From Maribacter algicola (GTDB lineage: Bacteria; Bacteroidota; Bacteroidia; Flavobacteriales; Flavobacteriaceae): 64,000 nt of DNA. Shown piece after piece: positions 42,747 to 52,414 of this stretch (position 1 is the first letter of the stretch; every line of letters begins with the position of its first letter). A program made the position numbers and the translations under genes. The notes beneath the pieces were generated by a model. It had not been told where the DNA came from. It made no database searches and saw only the letters and a list, made by a program, of their open reading frames with translations. The stretch lies in contig NZ_QUSX01000001.1 of the NCBI RefSeq assembly GCF_003933245.1, forward strand, positions 620,001 to 684,000, read 5' to 3'.

Positions 42747-44510
42747 CTAAATCGCCATCACGGTCGTTTCCAAGGAATCTTCCGGCGAAAGGTTCATTTT
42801 TTTTCGTAAACGCTGCCGTGCTTTTTTGACTCCATCGGAAGAAATATTGAGAATATTGGCGATTTCTTTTGATGAAAGGTTCATCTTTATGAGTGCCATC
42901 AAACGAAGTTCATTCTTGGAGATATCCGGGTATCTTGAAACCGCATCTTTTTCAAAGTCCTTATGTACGGCCTCGAAATAACGGGTGAAATTTTCCCACA
43001 CCTTATCGTCCTGTTGGTCAAAATTGATTGTTCGGATCAGTTCTTGGTAGGCCTTGCCACCACCTTCGGTTTTCTTGAGTTCGGCGGCTTTTTGCTTCAG
43101 GCCTTCCAATACTTCGTTCTTTTTGGCCAGGTGTAGGGCATGGGTCGTCAGTTCTTTCTCTTTAAAGGCCAGTTCCGCTTTTACGCGTTCACGCTCCAAT
43201 CGGTTGCGTTTCATTTTTTGCCGAATACCGTAGTAGATAAGACCAAAGATTGCTATTGTGGTCAACAGGCCTACAATTAATCCAACACGTTGTAGGTTCG
43301 CCGTACGTCCTTGTTCCTCGAGCAATGCGATTTCCTTTTTTTGAAGTGCGATTTCCTGCTCACTTTTTTCGGTTTTGTAACGCAACTCTAGCGCATTGAT
43401 TTTTTGGTTATTTTCTCGACTGAAAATGCTATCGTACATCACAGAATAAATTTTGCGATATTCGTAGGCTTGTGAGATGTCGCCCAACTTTTCGTAAGTA
43501 TTCGAGATTTTAAGATAGTCGTCTACAATTTCAATGTTATTTGACAACTGTTTGGCAAGGGATAAGCTGTTCTGATAATTTTCCAAGGCCGATTTATAAT
43601 CTCTTTCATTATAGGAAACATCGCCCAAATTGCGGTACGAAATACCCAATTGATTTTTTTGTTCGATTTCTGTATTCAGATTTAAGGCTTGTAAAAAATA
43701 CTTTTCTGCTTTTTTTAAAGAATCCATTTTTACATATACCGCCCCTATCAAATTTAATTGTTCTCCAATAGCAGATTTACGGTCGGTCCGTTCAAAATAG
43801 GGCATAGCCCCCAAATAAAGGTCCAAGGCTTCTTGAAGCTTATCGACCTTGGCCAAATTTGTGGCTCGGTTCGACCGGGTGATCGCCAAACCATATTCGA
43901 GATTATGTTCCAAACAGATGGCCTCTACCTTCTTGTAATAGTCATTGGATACTTCGAGATTTCCCAATTTAGAGTACAACATCCCTATATTCATAAGGTT
44001 TGGGGCCCTTCCTTGTTCTGGTTCGCCCAAAGATTCACTAATCTTAATACAGATCAAATACGCTTCAAGAGCCGTTGCGGTTTGTCCCAAATCTTTTGAT
44101 ATGATACCGATATTATTATAAACGGTTTTAAGCTTTTCTCGATCGCCTAATTCATTGTACAATACTTTTGCTTGGTTAAGATGTACCAATGCTTGGTTAA
44201 AGTCCCCTAGCTCCTGAATATAAAGTCCCTTTTTCCGCAGTAGCTCCGCTTCGAGATATTTACTCTTTAAGCTATCGATAATGGGGGCTGCTGCATCTAA
44301 ATAAGGTGCTCCTTTTTTAGGGTCTTTGAATATGTATTGGTCGAATATTGTAAAATAAGTTTCTACAAGAACCGAATCTTTTTGTATGGGAATAAGTTGC
44401 AACAGGCTATCTATATTGGCATTGTCTTTTTTCTTGACGTCTTGTCCTACGGACAACAATGAATAACAAAGAATAAATACAATCAGAAAACGGTACTTGA
44501 CATTTTTCAT
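42747..44510 (-). CDS. TPR membrane regulator with C-terminal LuxR-like HTH
   Basis: A 587-residue protein: signal peptide (YRFLIVFILCYSLLSVGQ), a TPR array (about 45-365, with SLAKQLSNN and GDISQAYEYR units), a membrane helix (VGLIVGLLTTIAIFGLIYYG, about 405-424), a coiled coil and a HTH (about 525-580, LSSKEIANILNISSDGVKKARQRLRKKM). The TPR part would be periplasmic and the HTH cytosolic, so signal and DNA binding are in one chain, a layout common in Bacteroidota. It precedes the aerolysin-like lipoprotein gene on the same strand and likely controls it. Confidence 0.88.
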   Translation of the reverse strand: MKNVKYRFLIVFILCYSLLSVGQDVKKKDNANIDSLLQLIPIQKDSVLVETYFTIFDQYIFKDPKKGAPYLDAAAPIIDSLKSKYLEAELLRKKGLYIQELGDFNQALVHLNQAKVLYNELGDREKLKTVYNNIGIISKDLGQTATALEAYLICIKISESLGEPEQGRAPNLMNIGMLYSKLGNLEVSNDYYKKVEAICLEHNLEYGLAITRSNRATNLAKVDKLQEALDLYLGAMPYFERTDRKSAIGEQLNLIGAVYVKMDSLKKAEKYFLQALNLNTEIEQKNQLGISYRNLGDVSYNERDYKSALENYQNSLSLAKQLSNNIEIVDDYLKISNTYEKLGDISQAYEYRKIYSVMYDSIFSRENNQKINALELRYKTEKSEQEIALQKKEIALLEEQGRTANLQRVGLIVGLLTTIAIFGLIYYGIRQKMKRNRLERERVKAELAFKEKELTTHALHLAKKNEVLEGLKQKAAELKKTEGGGKAYQELIRTINFDQQDDKVWENFTRYFEAVHKDFEKDAVSRYPDISKNELRLMALIKMNLSSKEIANILNISSDGVKKARQRLRKKMNLSPEDSLETTVMAI

Positions 44511-44778
44511 ATGGGTTGGTTATGTGGGGTTTTCTAAAATACAACAATTCGTTAATAACTCCTTACAACTCCCTTTTCCCCTATCATCACTTTTCAGTAT
44601 TTTTATCCTTAATCTTTTTTAAAGCACATACTCCAAAATCCATACATCAGATAAATTATTTTTCTATGGAAATGGACTTTTGTATTTTTTGGAGCGTATG
44701 AAATGAGGTTGTTCCTCATTTACTTTAAATGAACTTGATTGCCCAAAACCACAATTTCTGCGGAGTTAAAAGTAGCAC

Positions 44779-47700
44779 ATGTATTTAATATTCGATACCG
44801 AAACCACTGGATTACCCAAACGCTGGGACGTCCCTATAACCGATACGGATAACTGGCCCAGGTGTATACAGATTGCCTGGCAGTTGCACGATGCTTTGGG
44901 AAATCTGATCGAGCACCAGGACTACTTGGTGCGTCCGGATGGTTTCAACATTCCTTACGATGCCGAAAAGATTCACGGTATTTCCACGGCTTTGGCGGAA
45001 CAAGAGGGTGTTCCTCTTTCCGAAGTTTTGGAAAAATTCAATGCGGCCATGGCCCAAACCAAGTTTATCGTGGGTCAGAATGTTGGTTTTGACGTGAATA
45101 TCATGGGTGCCGAATTCCATAGAATGAACGTTGATAATCCATTACAGGAACTTCCGGTTTTGGATACCTGTACTGAACATACTGCCGAGCTCTGTCAGAT
45201 TCCCGGTGGCCGTGGAGGTAAATTCAAATTACCTACATTAACGGAACTTCATGAGTTTTTGTTCAAGGAAGCCTTTGCGGAAGCTCATAACGCAACTGCC
45301 GATGTTGAAGCAACTACCCGTTGCTTTTTGGAACTGGTACGATTAAAGCAATATACGGCGGAACAATTGGATGTTCAACCGGATTACTTTAAGAATTTCT
45401 CAGAGGCCAATCCACAGGAAATTCAACTCATTGGCCTAAAGCACATCAACCTAAAAAAAGCATCCAAAAAAATTGCCGATGCCCTTTGGGAAAAGGATAC
45501 CGGTGCCATTTCAAAAGAAGAAATAAAGGAAAACCTGGCCACTTTGGAGACGGCCACGTTCGCACATTTACATAACCATACACAATTTTCCATACTTCAG
45601 TCTACCATTAGTGTTCCTGATCTCATTGCGGCAACGGCAAGGGCAAAAATGCCGGCCGTGGCCATGACGGATCATGCCAATATGATGGGAGCCTTTCATT
45701 TTGTGAATGGCATCATAAACCATAATAACGGGGTCACTGCCAGAAACGAGGAAAATAGAAAGCGTTACGAGGCCACCTTAAACGGAACCTTGGAAGAAGG
45801 CCAAGAACCCTTGGAATCCCTTCCAGAGCCCGAACTTGAAATAACGCCCATTGTAGGTTGCGAATTTCAGGTCTGTGAGGACCATACGAACAAATCGGTC
45901 AAGGATAACGGTTACCAAATCGTTATGCTCGCCAAGAACAAAAATGGCTACCTCAATCTGGCAAAAATGTCCTCCATTGCCTTTGTGGACGGAAAATACT
46001 ATGTGCCGCGAATCGACAAAAAGGTTGTTGAGAAATACAAGGAAGATATAATTGTATTAACGGGAAATCTCTATGGCGAAGTGCCCAGTAAGGTTCTCAA
46101 TGTGGGGGAAAACCAGGCAGAGGAAGCCCTTTTATGGTGGAAGGACACCTTTGGTGATGACCTCTATATTGAAATCATGCGCCATGGACAGGAGGATGAG
46201 GACCGCGTAAACCAAGTACTGATACAATTCGCCCAGAAGCATAATGTAAAGTTGGTAGCCACCAACAATACGTACTACGAAAAAAAGGAAAACGCCCATG
46301 CCCATGACATTCTTTTATGTGTAAAGGATGGGGAAAAGCAGTCGACTCCCATAGGACGAGGTCGGGGATATCGCTATGGATTGCCTAACCAGGAGTACTA
46401 CTTTAAGTCCTCCGATGAAATGAAGGAGCTCTTCAAGGACATCCCTGAGGCCATCATCAACATTCAAGAAGTAATCGACAAAGTTGAAACGTTCACGCTG
46501 GCCAGGGATGTATTATTACCCGCTTTTGATATTCCAGAGGAATTTCAGGTCGAAGAGGACAAATTGGACGGTGGCAAAAGAGGCGAAAACAAATACTTGA
46601 GGCACATTACATATGAGGGTGCCAAAAAGAGATATGGGGAGATTACCCCTGAAATTGATGAGCGATTGGATTTTGAGCTTCAGGTTATTGAAAAAACGGG
46701 TTATCCTGGGTATTTTTTAATCGTGGAGGATTTCATTAGGGCAGCACGGCAAATGGATGTTTCCGTGGGGCCCGGTCGTGGTTCCGCAGCAGGTTCCGCC
46801 GTGGCCTATTGTCTTTGGATTACCAATCTGGATCCCATTAAATACGACTTGCTATTTGAGCGTTTCCTAAACCCAGACAGGATTTCCATGCCGGATATCG
46901 ATATCGATTTTGATGATGAAGGCCGTAGCCGTGTAATGGACTATGTCATCAAAAAATATGGGGCAAACCAAGTAGCCCAAATCATTACGTATGGTACCAT
47001 GGCGGCAAAATCTTCGATAAGGGATACTGCCAGGGCCCTGGACCTGCCGTTGGGGGATGCTGACCGTATGGCCAAATTGATTCCCAACATGTCCAAGTTG
47101 AAAAAGATCATGGGCATCGACGAGAAAATTCTTAGAAGTAAGTTCAACAGCGACGACCTTGTTAAAATAAACGAATTGCTCGCCATATCAGAAGGCGATG
47201 GTTTGGAGTCCGAAACCCTGAACCAAGCTTATGTGTTGGAAGGGTCTTTAAGGAATACAGGAATTCATGCCTGTGGGGTCATCATTACCCCGGATGACAT
47301 TACCAAGTTCGTTCCGGTGGCCTTGGCCAAGGATTCGGATATGTATTGCACACAGTTCGACAACTCGGTAGTAGAAAGTGCTGGGCTGCTGAAAATGGAC
47401 TTCTTAGGCCTCAAAACCCTGACCTTGATCAAGGATACGGTTAAAATCGTAAAGGCGAAACACGGTATTGAATTGAATCCGGAGAACTTCCCGTTGGACG
47501 ACGAAAAGACCTATGAACTTTTTCAACGCGGTGAAACCATTGGGGTGTTCCAATACGAATCGCCCGGAATGCAAAAACACATGCGGGCCTTAAAACCTAC
47601 GGTTTTTGCAGACCTTATCGCTATGAACGCCCTGTACCGACCAGGCCCCATGGAATATATTCCCAGCTTTATCGCAAGGAAACACGGTACCGAGGAAATC

Positions 47701-49215
47701 GTTTACGATTTGGAGGCCTGTGAAGAGTATTTGGCTGAAACTTATGGTATCACCGTGTATCAAGAGCAGGTGATGCTCCTTTCCCAAAAGTTGGCAGATT
47801 TTACAAAAGGTGAAGCGGACGTGCTTCGTAAAGCCATGGGAAAAAAGCAAAAGTATGTATTGGACAAAATGAAGCCCAAGTTCATTCAACAGGCTTCGGC
47901 AAAAGGCCATCCGGAGGATAAACTGGAAAAAATTTGGAAGGACTGGGAAGCCTTTGCCGCATATGCTTTCAATAAGAGCCACTCAACCTGTTATGCCTGG
48001 ATAGCCTACCAAACGGCATATTGTAAAGCCCACTACCCTGCCGAATATATGGCGGCCGTTCTCAGCAACAACATGAACGACATAAAACAGGTGACCTTTT
48101 TTATGGAGGAGTGTAAGCGCATGGGATTGGATGTACTTGGCCCGGACGTTAACGAATCCTACTATAAATTCGCCGTAAACAAAGAAGGAGCCGTACGTTT
48201 TGGAATGGGCGCCATTAAAGGGGTGGGAAAAGGGGCCGTAGAAGCTATTGTGGACGAACGTAAGAAAAACGGACCTTATAAATCCGTTTTTGATATGGCA
48301 AAGCGTATCGATTTACGAGCTGCCAACAAAAAGGCCTTTGAAAACCTGGCCCTCGCTGGTGGCTTTGACTCCCTTGGAAATTCCCACAGGGCACAATACT
48401 TTCATAATGATGGAGATGGAATCACGTTCCTGGAAAAGGTAATCAAGTATGGAGCCAAATTTCAAGAGAACGAAAACTCGGCCCAAGTAAGCCTTTTCGG
48501 TGACGCCAGTGAAGTTTCCATACCGGAACCCGTTGTGCCCCCCTGTGAGGAATGGGGCACGATGGAAAAATTGAAAAGGGAAAAGGATGTGGTAGGAATT
48601 TATATTTCCGGACATCCACTGGACGATTTTAAAACGGAAATCAAGGCATTTTGTAATGCCAGCCTTTCCCATTGCAACGATTTGGCGAGTTTTGTAAACA
48701 GGGAACTCACTTTCGCAGGTGTGATAACGGATGTGCAGCATAGAATTTCCAAGAACGGCAAGGGTTGGGCATCATTTACCATGGAAGATTATACAGACTC
48801 CTTCGAATTTAGGATTTTTGGTGAGGAATATCTTAAGTTCAGACACTTTTTAATGCTTAACTCCTTCGCCTACATCAAATTATATGTAAGGGAAGGTTGG
48901 GTAAACAGGGAAACCGGACTCAAGAGCGAGCCAAGAATGCAGTTCAACAGTTTTATGTTGTTACAGGATGTCATGGAGTCCTATGCAAAAAAATTGACTA
49001 TAAAACTAAACATCGATGAATTGGAGGAAGCACAGGTACATCAACTCAAGGATACTTTGATTTCTCATAAGGGAGACCACGCCTTAAATTTCATAGTGTA
49101 CGAAATGAAGGAACAGATAAAGGTCCGCCTATCCAGCCGAAAACAAAAAGTTCAGATTTCCAGTGAGCTTTTACAAAGACTGGAGGAACAGCAGGTTCAT
49201 TTTAAACTAAATTAG
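44779..49215 (+). CDS. dnaE: DNA polymerase III alpha subunit with fused exonuclease
   Basis: The replicative polymerase, 1478 residues. Residues 1-190 are a DnaQ-like 3'-5' exonuclease (DTETTGLP, VGQNVGFDV, HNATADVEAT). The PHP domain begins near 262 (HLHNHTQFSILQS). The polymerase catalytic Asp residues are in MPDIDIDFDDEGR near 710, and an OB domain lies near 1300-1390 (LTFAGVITDVQHRI). Exonuclease fusion at the N terminus of DnaE is typical of Bacteroidota and provides proofreading in the same chain. Confidence 0.96.
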   Translation: MYLIFDTETTGLPKRWDVPITDTDNWPRCIQIAWQLHDALGNLIEHQDYLVRPDGFNIPYDAEKIHGISTALAEQEGVPLSEVLEKFNAAMAQTKFIVGQNVGFDVNIMGAEFHRMNVDNPLQELPVLDTCTEHTAELCQIPGGRGGKFKLPTLTELHEFLFKEAFAEAHNATADVEATTRCFLELVRLKQYTAEQLDVQPDYFKNFSEANPQEIQLIGLKHINLKKASKKIADALWEKDTGAISKEEIKENLATLETATFAHLHNHTQFSILQSTISVPDLIAATARAKMPAVAMTDHANMMGAFHFVNGIINHNNGVTARNEENRKRYEATLNGTLEEGQEPLESLPEPELEITPIVGCEFQVCEDHTNKSVKDNGYQIVMLAKNKNGYLNLAKMSSIAFVDGKYYVPRIDKKVVEKYKEDIIVLTGNLYGEVPSKVLNVGENQAEEALLWWKDTFGDDLYIEIMRHGQEDEDRVNQVLIQFAQKHNVKLVATNNTYYEKKENAHAHDILLCVKDGEKQSTPIGRGRGYRYGLPNQEYYFKSSDEMKELFKDIPEAIINIQEVIDKVETFTLARDVLLPAFDIPEEFQVEEDKLDGGKRGENKYLRHITYEGAKKRYGEITPEIDERLDFELQVIEKTGYPGYFLIVEDFIRAARQMDVSVGPGRGSAAGSAVAYCLWITNLDPIKYDLLFERFLNPDRISMPDIDIDFDDEGRSRVMDYVIKKYGANQVAQIITYGTMAAKSSIRDTARALDLPLGDADRMAKLIPNMSKLKKIMGIDEKILRSKFNSDDLVKINELLAISEGDGLESETLNQAYVLEGSLRNTGIHACGVIITPDDITKFVPVALAKDSDMYCTQFDNSVVESAGLLKMDFLGLKTLTLIKDTVKIVKAKHGIELNPENFPLDDEKTYELFQRGETIGVFQYESPGMQKHMRALKPTVFADLIAMNALYRPGPMEYIPSFIARKHGTEEIVYDLEACEEYLAETYGITVYQEQVMLLSQKLADFTKGEADVLRKAMGKKQKYVLDKMKPKFIQQASAKGHPEDKLEKIWKDWEAFAAYAFNKSHSTCYAWIAYQTAYCKAHYPAEYMAAVLSNNMNDIKQVTFFMEECKRMGLDVLGPDVNESYYKFAVNKEGAVRFGMGAIKGVGKGAVEAIVDERKKNGPYKSVFDMAKRIDLRAANKKAFENLALAGGFDSLGNSHRAQYFHNDGDGITFLEKVIKYGAKFQENENSAQVSLFGDASEVSIPEPVVPPCEEWGTMEKLKREKDVVGIYISGHPLDDFKTEIKAFCNASLSHCNDLASFVNRELTFAGVITDVQHRISKNGKGWASFTMEDYTDSFEFRIFGEEYLKFRHFLMLNSFAYIKLYVREGWVNRETGLKSEPRMQFNSFMLLQDVMESYAKKLTIKLNIDELEEAQVHQLKDTLISHKGDHALNFIVYEMKEQIKVRLSSRKQKVQISSELLQRLEEQQVHFKLN

Positions 49216-49233
49216 CCTTAAGTATTAGATCCC

Positions 49234-50454
49234 TTGAAGAAAAAGATATACTATGTTCTTGGTTTGTTAGTAATAGGCTTTATCGCCGTAAAGCTTTACA
49301 ATTATCTTTCTGGGCCTTTCCAGCGGTATTCGGACGTAAAGGTTATTGCCTACCATTATAACGGTGAAGGTTATGTTGGTTCGGCAACCTGTACGGAATG
49401 CCATAAGGATATCTATGAATCCCATTTGGAAACAGCACATTTCAACACTTCCACCTTAACCACTATAGACAATATCCATGGTAGTTTTAATGAGGGAGAG
49501 AATACGGTGTCCTTAATGGATGCGGATATTTCAATATTGGAAAAGAATGGAAAACCCTTTCAGCATGCGCAGATAAAGTATGGAGACCATAAGGTCCTTG
49601 ATTGGAGCATGGATATCACGATAGGCTCAGGATTAAAGGGACAATCCTATTTGACCAACCAACCAGATGGACTGTTCCAGTTGCAAGCATCCTATTTTGT
49701 GCCCACTGATTCTTGGATCAATAGTCCCAATTACACAAACAGTTTAAATCCATTACGGCCTGTAAACGACCAATGTCTAAAATGCCACGTTACGTTTGCT
49801 AAAAGTAGCAATGACAACATAAACTCCAACAAGTACGATATTTCCAAAATCGCATTGGGTGTGGATTGCGAAAAATGCCATGGCCCGGCTGAACGTCATG
49901 TAAGGCTTCAAAGAAAAAGCAATGGAATACTAAAGGATACCACATTAATTGGTCTCAAATCATTATCAAGACAACAGCGTTTGGACGTATGCGCTTCATG
50001 CCATTCCGGATTAAGAAGCAATCAAATTCAAAACCCCTTTAAATTTTTACCCGGGGATACTTTGTCCAAGTTTTCAAAAAATTTTAACTCACTTAGACCT
50101 AGCACATCTTTGGATGTTCACGGTAATCAATTCGGATTATTGACCAGTAGTAAATGCTTTAGCAAATCTGAACAAATGGATTGTATGACCTGTCATGACC
50201 CTCATAGAAATCAAAGGAGTCAAAATGCCTATTTCAACAGTAAATGCATTACCTGCCATCAACAAAACAAGACAACATGTTCGGTTTCAGAATCAAAAAT
50301 GGCAGCAATGAACAACGATTGCATTCAATGCCATATGCCAGTAATTCCTTCCAAGAGTATGCAGGTACAATTGACCAAATTGGATAAGGCGACCCCAATT
50401 GGGGTAAGAACTCATTATATTACCATTTACCCCGAGGAAACCACAAAAGACTAA
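49234..50454 (+). CDS. Seven-haem cytochrome c, membrane-anchored
   Basis: A 406-residue protein with an uncleaved or signal-type N-terminal helix (IYYVLGLLVIGFIAVKLY) and seven CxxCH motifs: CTECH, CLKCH, CEKCH, CASCH, CMTCH, CITCH and CIQCH. The layout resembles cytochrome c554-like multihaem proteins. It has no ATG; the TTG at 49234 is the only start before the helix, since a stop lies five codons upstream. 18 bp after dnaE. Partner and electron route are unknown. Confidence 0.85.
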   Translation: MKKKIYYVLGLLVIGFIAVKLYNYLSGPFQRYSDVKVIAYHYNGEGYVGSATCTECHKDIYESHLETAHFNTSTLTTIDNIHGSFNEGENTVSLMDADISILEKNGKPFQHAQIKYGDHKVLDWSMDITIGSGLKGQSYLTNQPDGLFQLQASYFVPTDSWINSPNYTNSLNPLRPVNDQCLKCHVTFAKSSNDNINSNKYDISKIALGVDCEKCHGPAERHVRLQRKSNGILKDTTLIGLKSLSRQQRLDVCASCHSGLRSNQIQNPFKFLPGDTLSKFSKNFNSLRPSTSLDVHGNQFGLLTSSKCFSKSEQMDCMTCHDPHRNQRSQNAYFNSKCITCHQQNKTTCSVSESKMAAMNNDCIQCHMPVIPSKSMQVQLTKLDKATPIGVRTHYITIYPEETTKD

Positions 50455-50530
50455 AATAGGATAGATTACATCAATCCTTAAATAACCAAAACGAATACCA
50501 AAAGCGTAAGGAAACCCTAGAATATTTGAC

Positions 50531-50538
50531 TAACTTTG
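50531..50538 (+). promoter_or_regulatory. -7 promoter element of trxA
   Basis: TAACTTTG, a full match to TAnnTTTG, 24 bp before the trxA start codon. No convincing -33 element was seen. Confidence 0.5.
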
Positions 50539-50562
50539 TATAATCCATTAAAAGTATAAATC

Positions 50563-50880
50563 ATGGCATTAGAAATAACAGATGCTACTTTTGACGAAGT
50601 AGTTTTAAAAAGTGATAAACCAGTAGTAGTAGATTTTTGGGCTGCCTGGTGCGGACCCTGTAGAATGGTAGGGCCTATAATCGATGAAGTAAGCAACGAA
50701 TATGAGGGCAAGGCTATCGTAGGCAAAGTGGACGTGGACGCCAACCAAGAATTTGCAGCCAAATACGGGGTAAGAAACATTCCTACCGTTTTGGTCTTTA
50801 AAAATGGTGAAATTGCAAGTAGACAGGTGGGTGTTTCCCCTAAAAAGGTGTATACCGATGCTATAGATGCCCTATTATAA
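50563..50880 (+). CDS. trxA: Thioredoxin
   Basis: A 105-residue cytosolic thioredoxin with Trp-Cys30-Gly-Pro-Cys33 and the cis-Pro in RNIPTVLVF. It reduces protein disulphides. Single-gene unit with its own promoter and terminator. Confidence 0.96.
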   Translation: MALEITDATFDEVVLKSDKPVVVDFWAAWCGPCRMVGPIIDEVSNEYEGKAIVGKVDVDANQEFAAKYGVRNIPTVLVFKNGEIASRQVGVSPKKVYTDAIDALL

Positions 50881-50904
50881 AATTTATTTTTAAATCATAT
50901 TGAG

Positions 50905-50931
50905 AAAGGTCCGGTGTAACACCGGACCTTT
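50905..50931 (+). terminator. Terminator after trxA
   Basis: 12-bp perfect stem AAAGGTCCGGTG / CACCGGACCTTT with a 3-base loop and a run of T. Confidence 0.92.
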
Positions 50932-50951
50932 TTTTATCCTATCTTTAAACT

Positions 50952-51881
50952 GTGGATATACGGCAAGAACTTAATAACGCTTCGCTTTTCCCCAACTTGG
51001 AGCTGTTGGCGGACCAAGTGGTGGAAGGGTTTATCAGTGGCATCCATAAAAGTCCTTTCCATGGTTTTTCTGCCGAATTCGCCGAACACAAAATCTATAA
51101 TAATGGGGAAAGTACCAAGCATATCGACTGGAAGCTATTTGCCAAGACCGATAAGCTTTATACCAAAAGATACGAAGAGGAGACCAATCTAAGGTGCCAT
51201 ATGATTCTGGACAACTCGGCCTCCATGTACTATCCAGAAGTAAAAATACAGACCATAGGAAACCTTAATAAAATTGGTTTTGGGATTTTGGCAATCGCAG
51301 CCCTGATGAATGTGCTAAAGAAACAAAGGGACGCCGTGGGTTTAAGTATATATTCGGATGACTATCATTATTATACCCCTGAAAAAGGAAGTGAACGACA
51401 CTTTCAGATGTTATTGGCTAAATTGAACGATATTGGGGCTGACAAAGATGTGTCCAAAGAAACAAGAACCTACACGTATCTTCACCAAATAGCGGAAAAA
51501 ATAAAGAGAAGAAGTCTCATATTTCTTTTTACGGACATGCTTCAAACTGAAAAAGAGGATGAGGAGCTATTTGAAGCACTCCGGCATTTAAAATATAACA
51601 AACACGAAGTAATACTTTTCCATTTGATGGATAAGGAATTGGAATTTCACTTCAATTTTGACAATACACCCAAACGATTTTTGGATGTGGAAACAGGTGA
51701 ACACCTGGATCTTTATGCGGATAACATCAAAGAGGCCTATGAGGAAAGTGTACGCGCGTATTTTGCGGCCCTTAAACTAAAATGCGCCCAATACCGCATT
51801 AAATACGTGGAGGTAGATATAAAAAGGGATTTTTCTACCGTCCTGAATACATTTTTGATTGAACGAAACAAATTTCTTTAG
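50952..51881 (+). CDS. DUF58 domain protein
   Basis: A 309-residue soluble DUF58 (von Willebrand A-like) protein. The marks are YNNGESTKHIDWKLFAKTDKLYTKRYEEETN and the MIDAS-like DNSASM near residue 87. It begins with GTG at 50952. TATCTTTA (50940-50947) could be its -7 element, in which case the mRNA would have almost no leader. DUF58 proteins usually lie next to MoxR ATPases; none is nearby, so its partner is elsewhere. Confidence 0.88.
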   Translation: MDIRQELNNASLFPNLELLADQVVEGFISGIHKSPFHGFSAEFAEHKIYNNGESTKHIDWKLFAKTDKLYTKRYEEETNLRCHMILDNSASMYYPEVKIQTIGNLNKIGFGILAIAALMNVLKKQRDAVGLSIYSDDYHYYTPEKGSERHFQMLLAKLNDIGADKDVSKETRTYTYLHQIAEKIKRRSLIFLFTDMLQTEKEDEELFEALRHLKYNKHEVILFHLMDKELEFHFNFDNTPKRFLDVETGEHLDLYADNIKEAYEESVRAYFAALKLKCAQYRIKYVEVDIKRDFSTVLNTFLIERNKFL

Positions 51882-51953
51882 TAGCGAATATTTTAAAAGA
51901 AAATGTTTGTGCAATTGAATAAGCAATGTATATTTGCACACGCTAAACGCCAC

Positions 51954-52027
51954 GGTCTGGTAGTTCAGTTGGTTAGAATACCTGCCTGTCACGCAGGGGG
52001 TCGCGGGTTCGAGTCCCGTCCAGACCG
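51954..52027 (+). tRNA. tRNA-Asp (GTC)
   Basis: 74 nt with a 7-bp acceptor stem GGTCTGG / CCAGACC and discriminator G, anticodon stem CCTGC / GCAGG with loop CTGTCAC (anticodon GTC at 51988-51990), and TTCGAGTC in the T arm. CCA is not encoded. Confidence 0.97.
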
Positions 52028-52028
52028 C

Positions 52029-52058
52029 AAAAAGCCTTCAAGAAATTGAGGGCTTTTT
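52029..52058 (+). terminator. Terminator after tRNA-Asp
   Basis: AAAAAGCCTTCAA pairs with TTGAGGGCTTTTT (one G-T pair) around a GAAA tetraloop, then T. It begins 2 bp after the tRNA. Confidence 0.88.
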
Positions 52059-52414
52059 TGTTTTCGGTTTATAAACAATCTTTTCATACCCAATTATCCG
52101 TTTTTCATTTACGAGTTTCGTTAGCAAAATTTTCAGAATCTTTTGAACTTTTTTTAGAGCTATTCAGATAAATTAGGTTTACTAAACACATATTGATTCA
52201 TAGTAAACACTTATTAATTCAGAATCACCGAATATACATTCCCTATATATTTTTTTAAATAAAACCCATTTCTTTTCGAAATGCGGATGGTAAAATCCGT
52301 ATTTTGTTTTTTTTATAACCCCAATGTCGAGACATATAATGAATGTTCTCCCATATTAACAGTTTGGCTATATTAACTATGTATTTCTTTCCAAAATTCA
52401 CTCAGAAAAGAAAT
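52059..52414. other. Intergenic region upstream of the TPR kinase operon
   Basis: About 355 bp, strongly AT-rich. Apart from the direct repeats at 52181-52221 no gene or clear promoter was found. Confidence 0.5.
52181..52221. promoter_or_regulatory. Candidate LytTR binding site: 21-bp-period direct repeats
   Basis: ACTAAACAC (52181-52189) and AGTAAACAC (52202-52210) are separated by 12 bp; the bases after each copy (ATATTGATTCA, TTATTAATTCA) are also alike. The spacing is that of LytTR-type sites, and the operon downstream encodes a LytTR regulator, so autoregulation is inferred. Confidence 0.5.
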
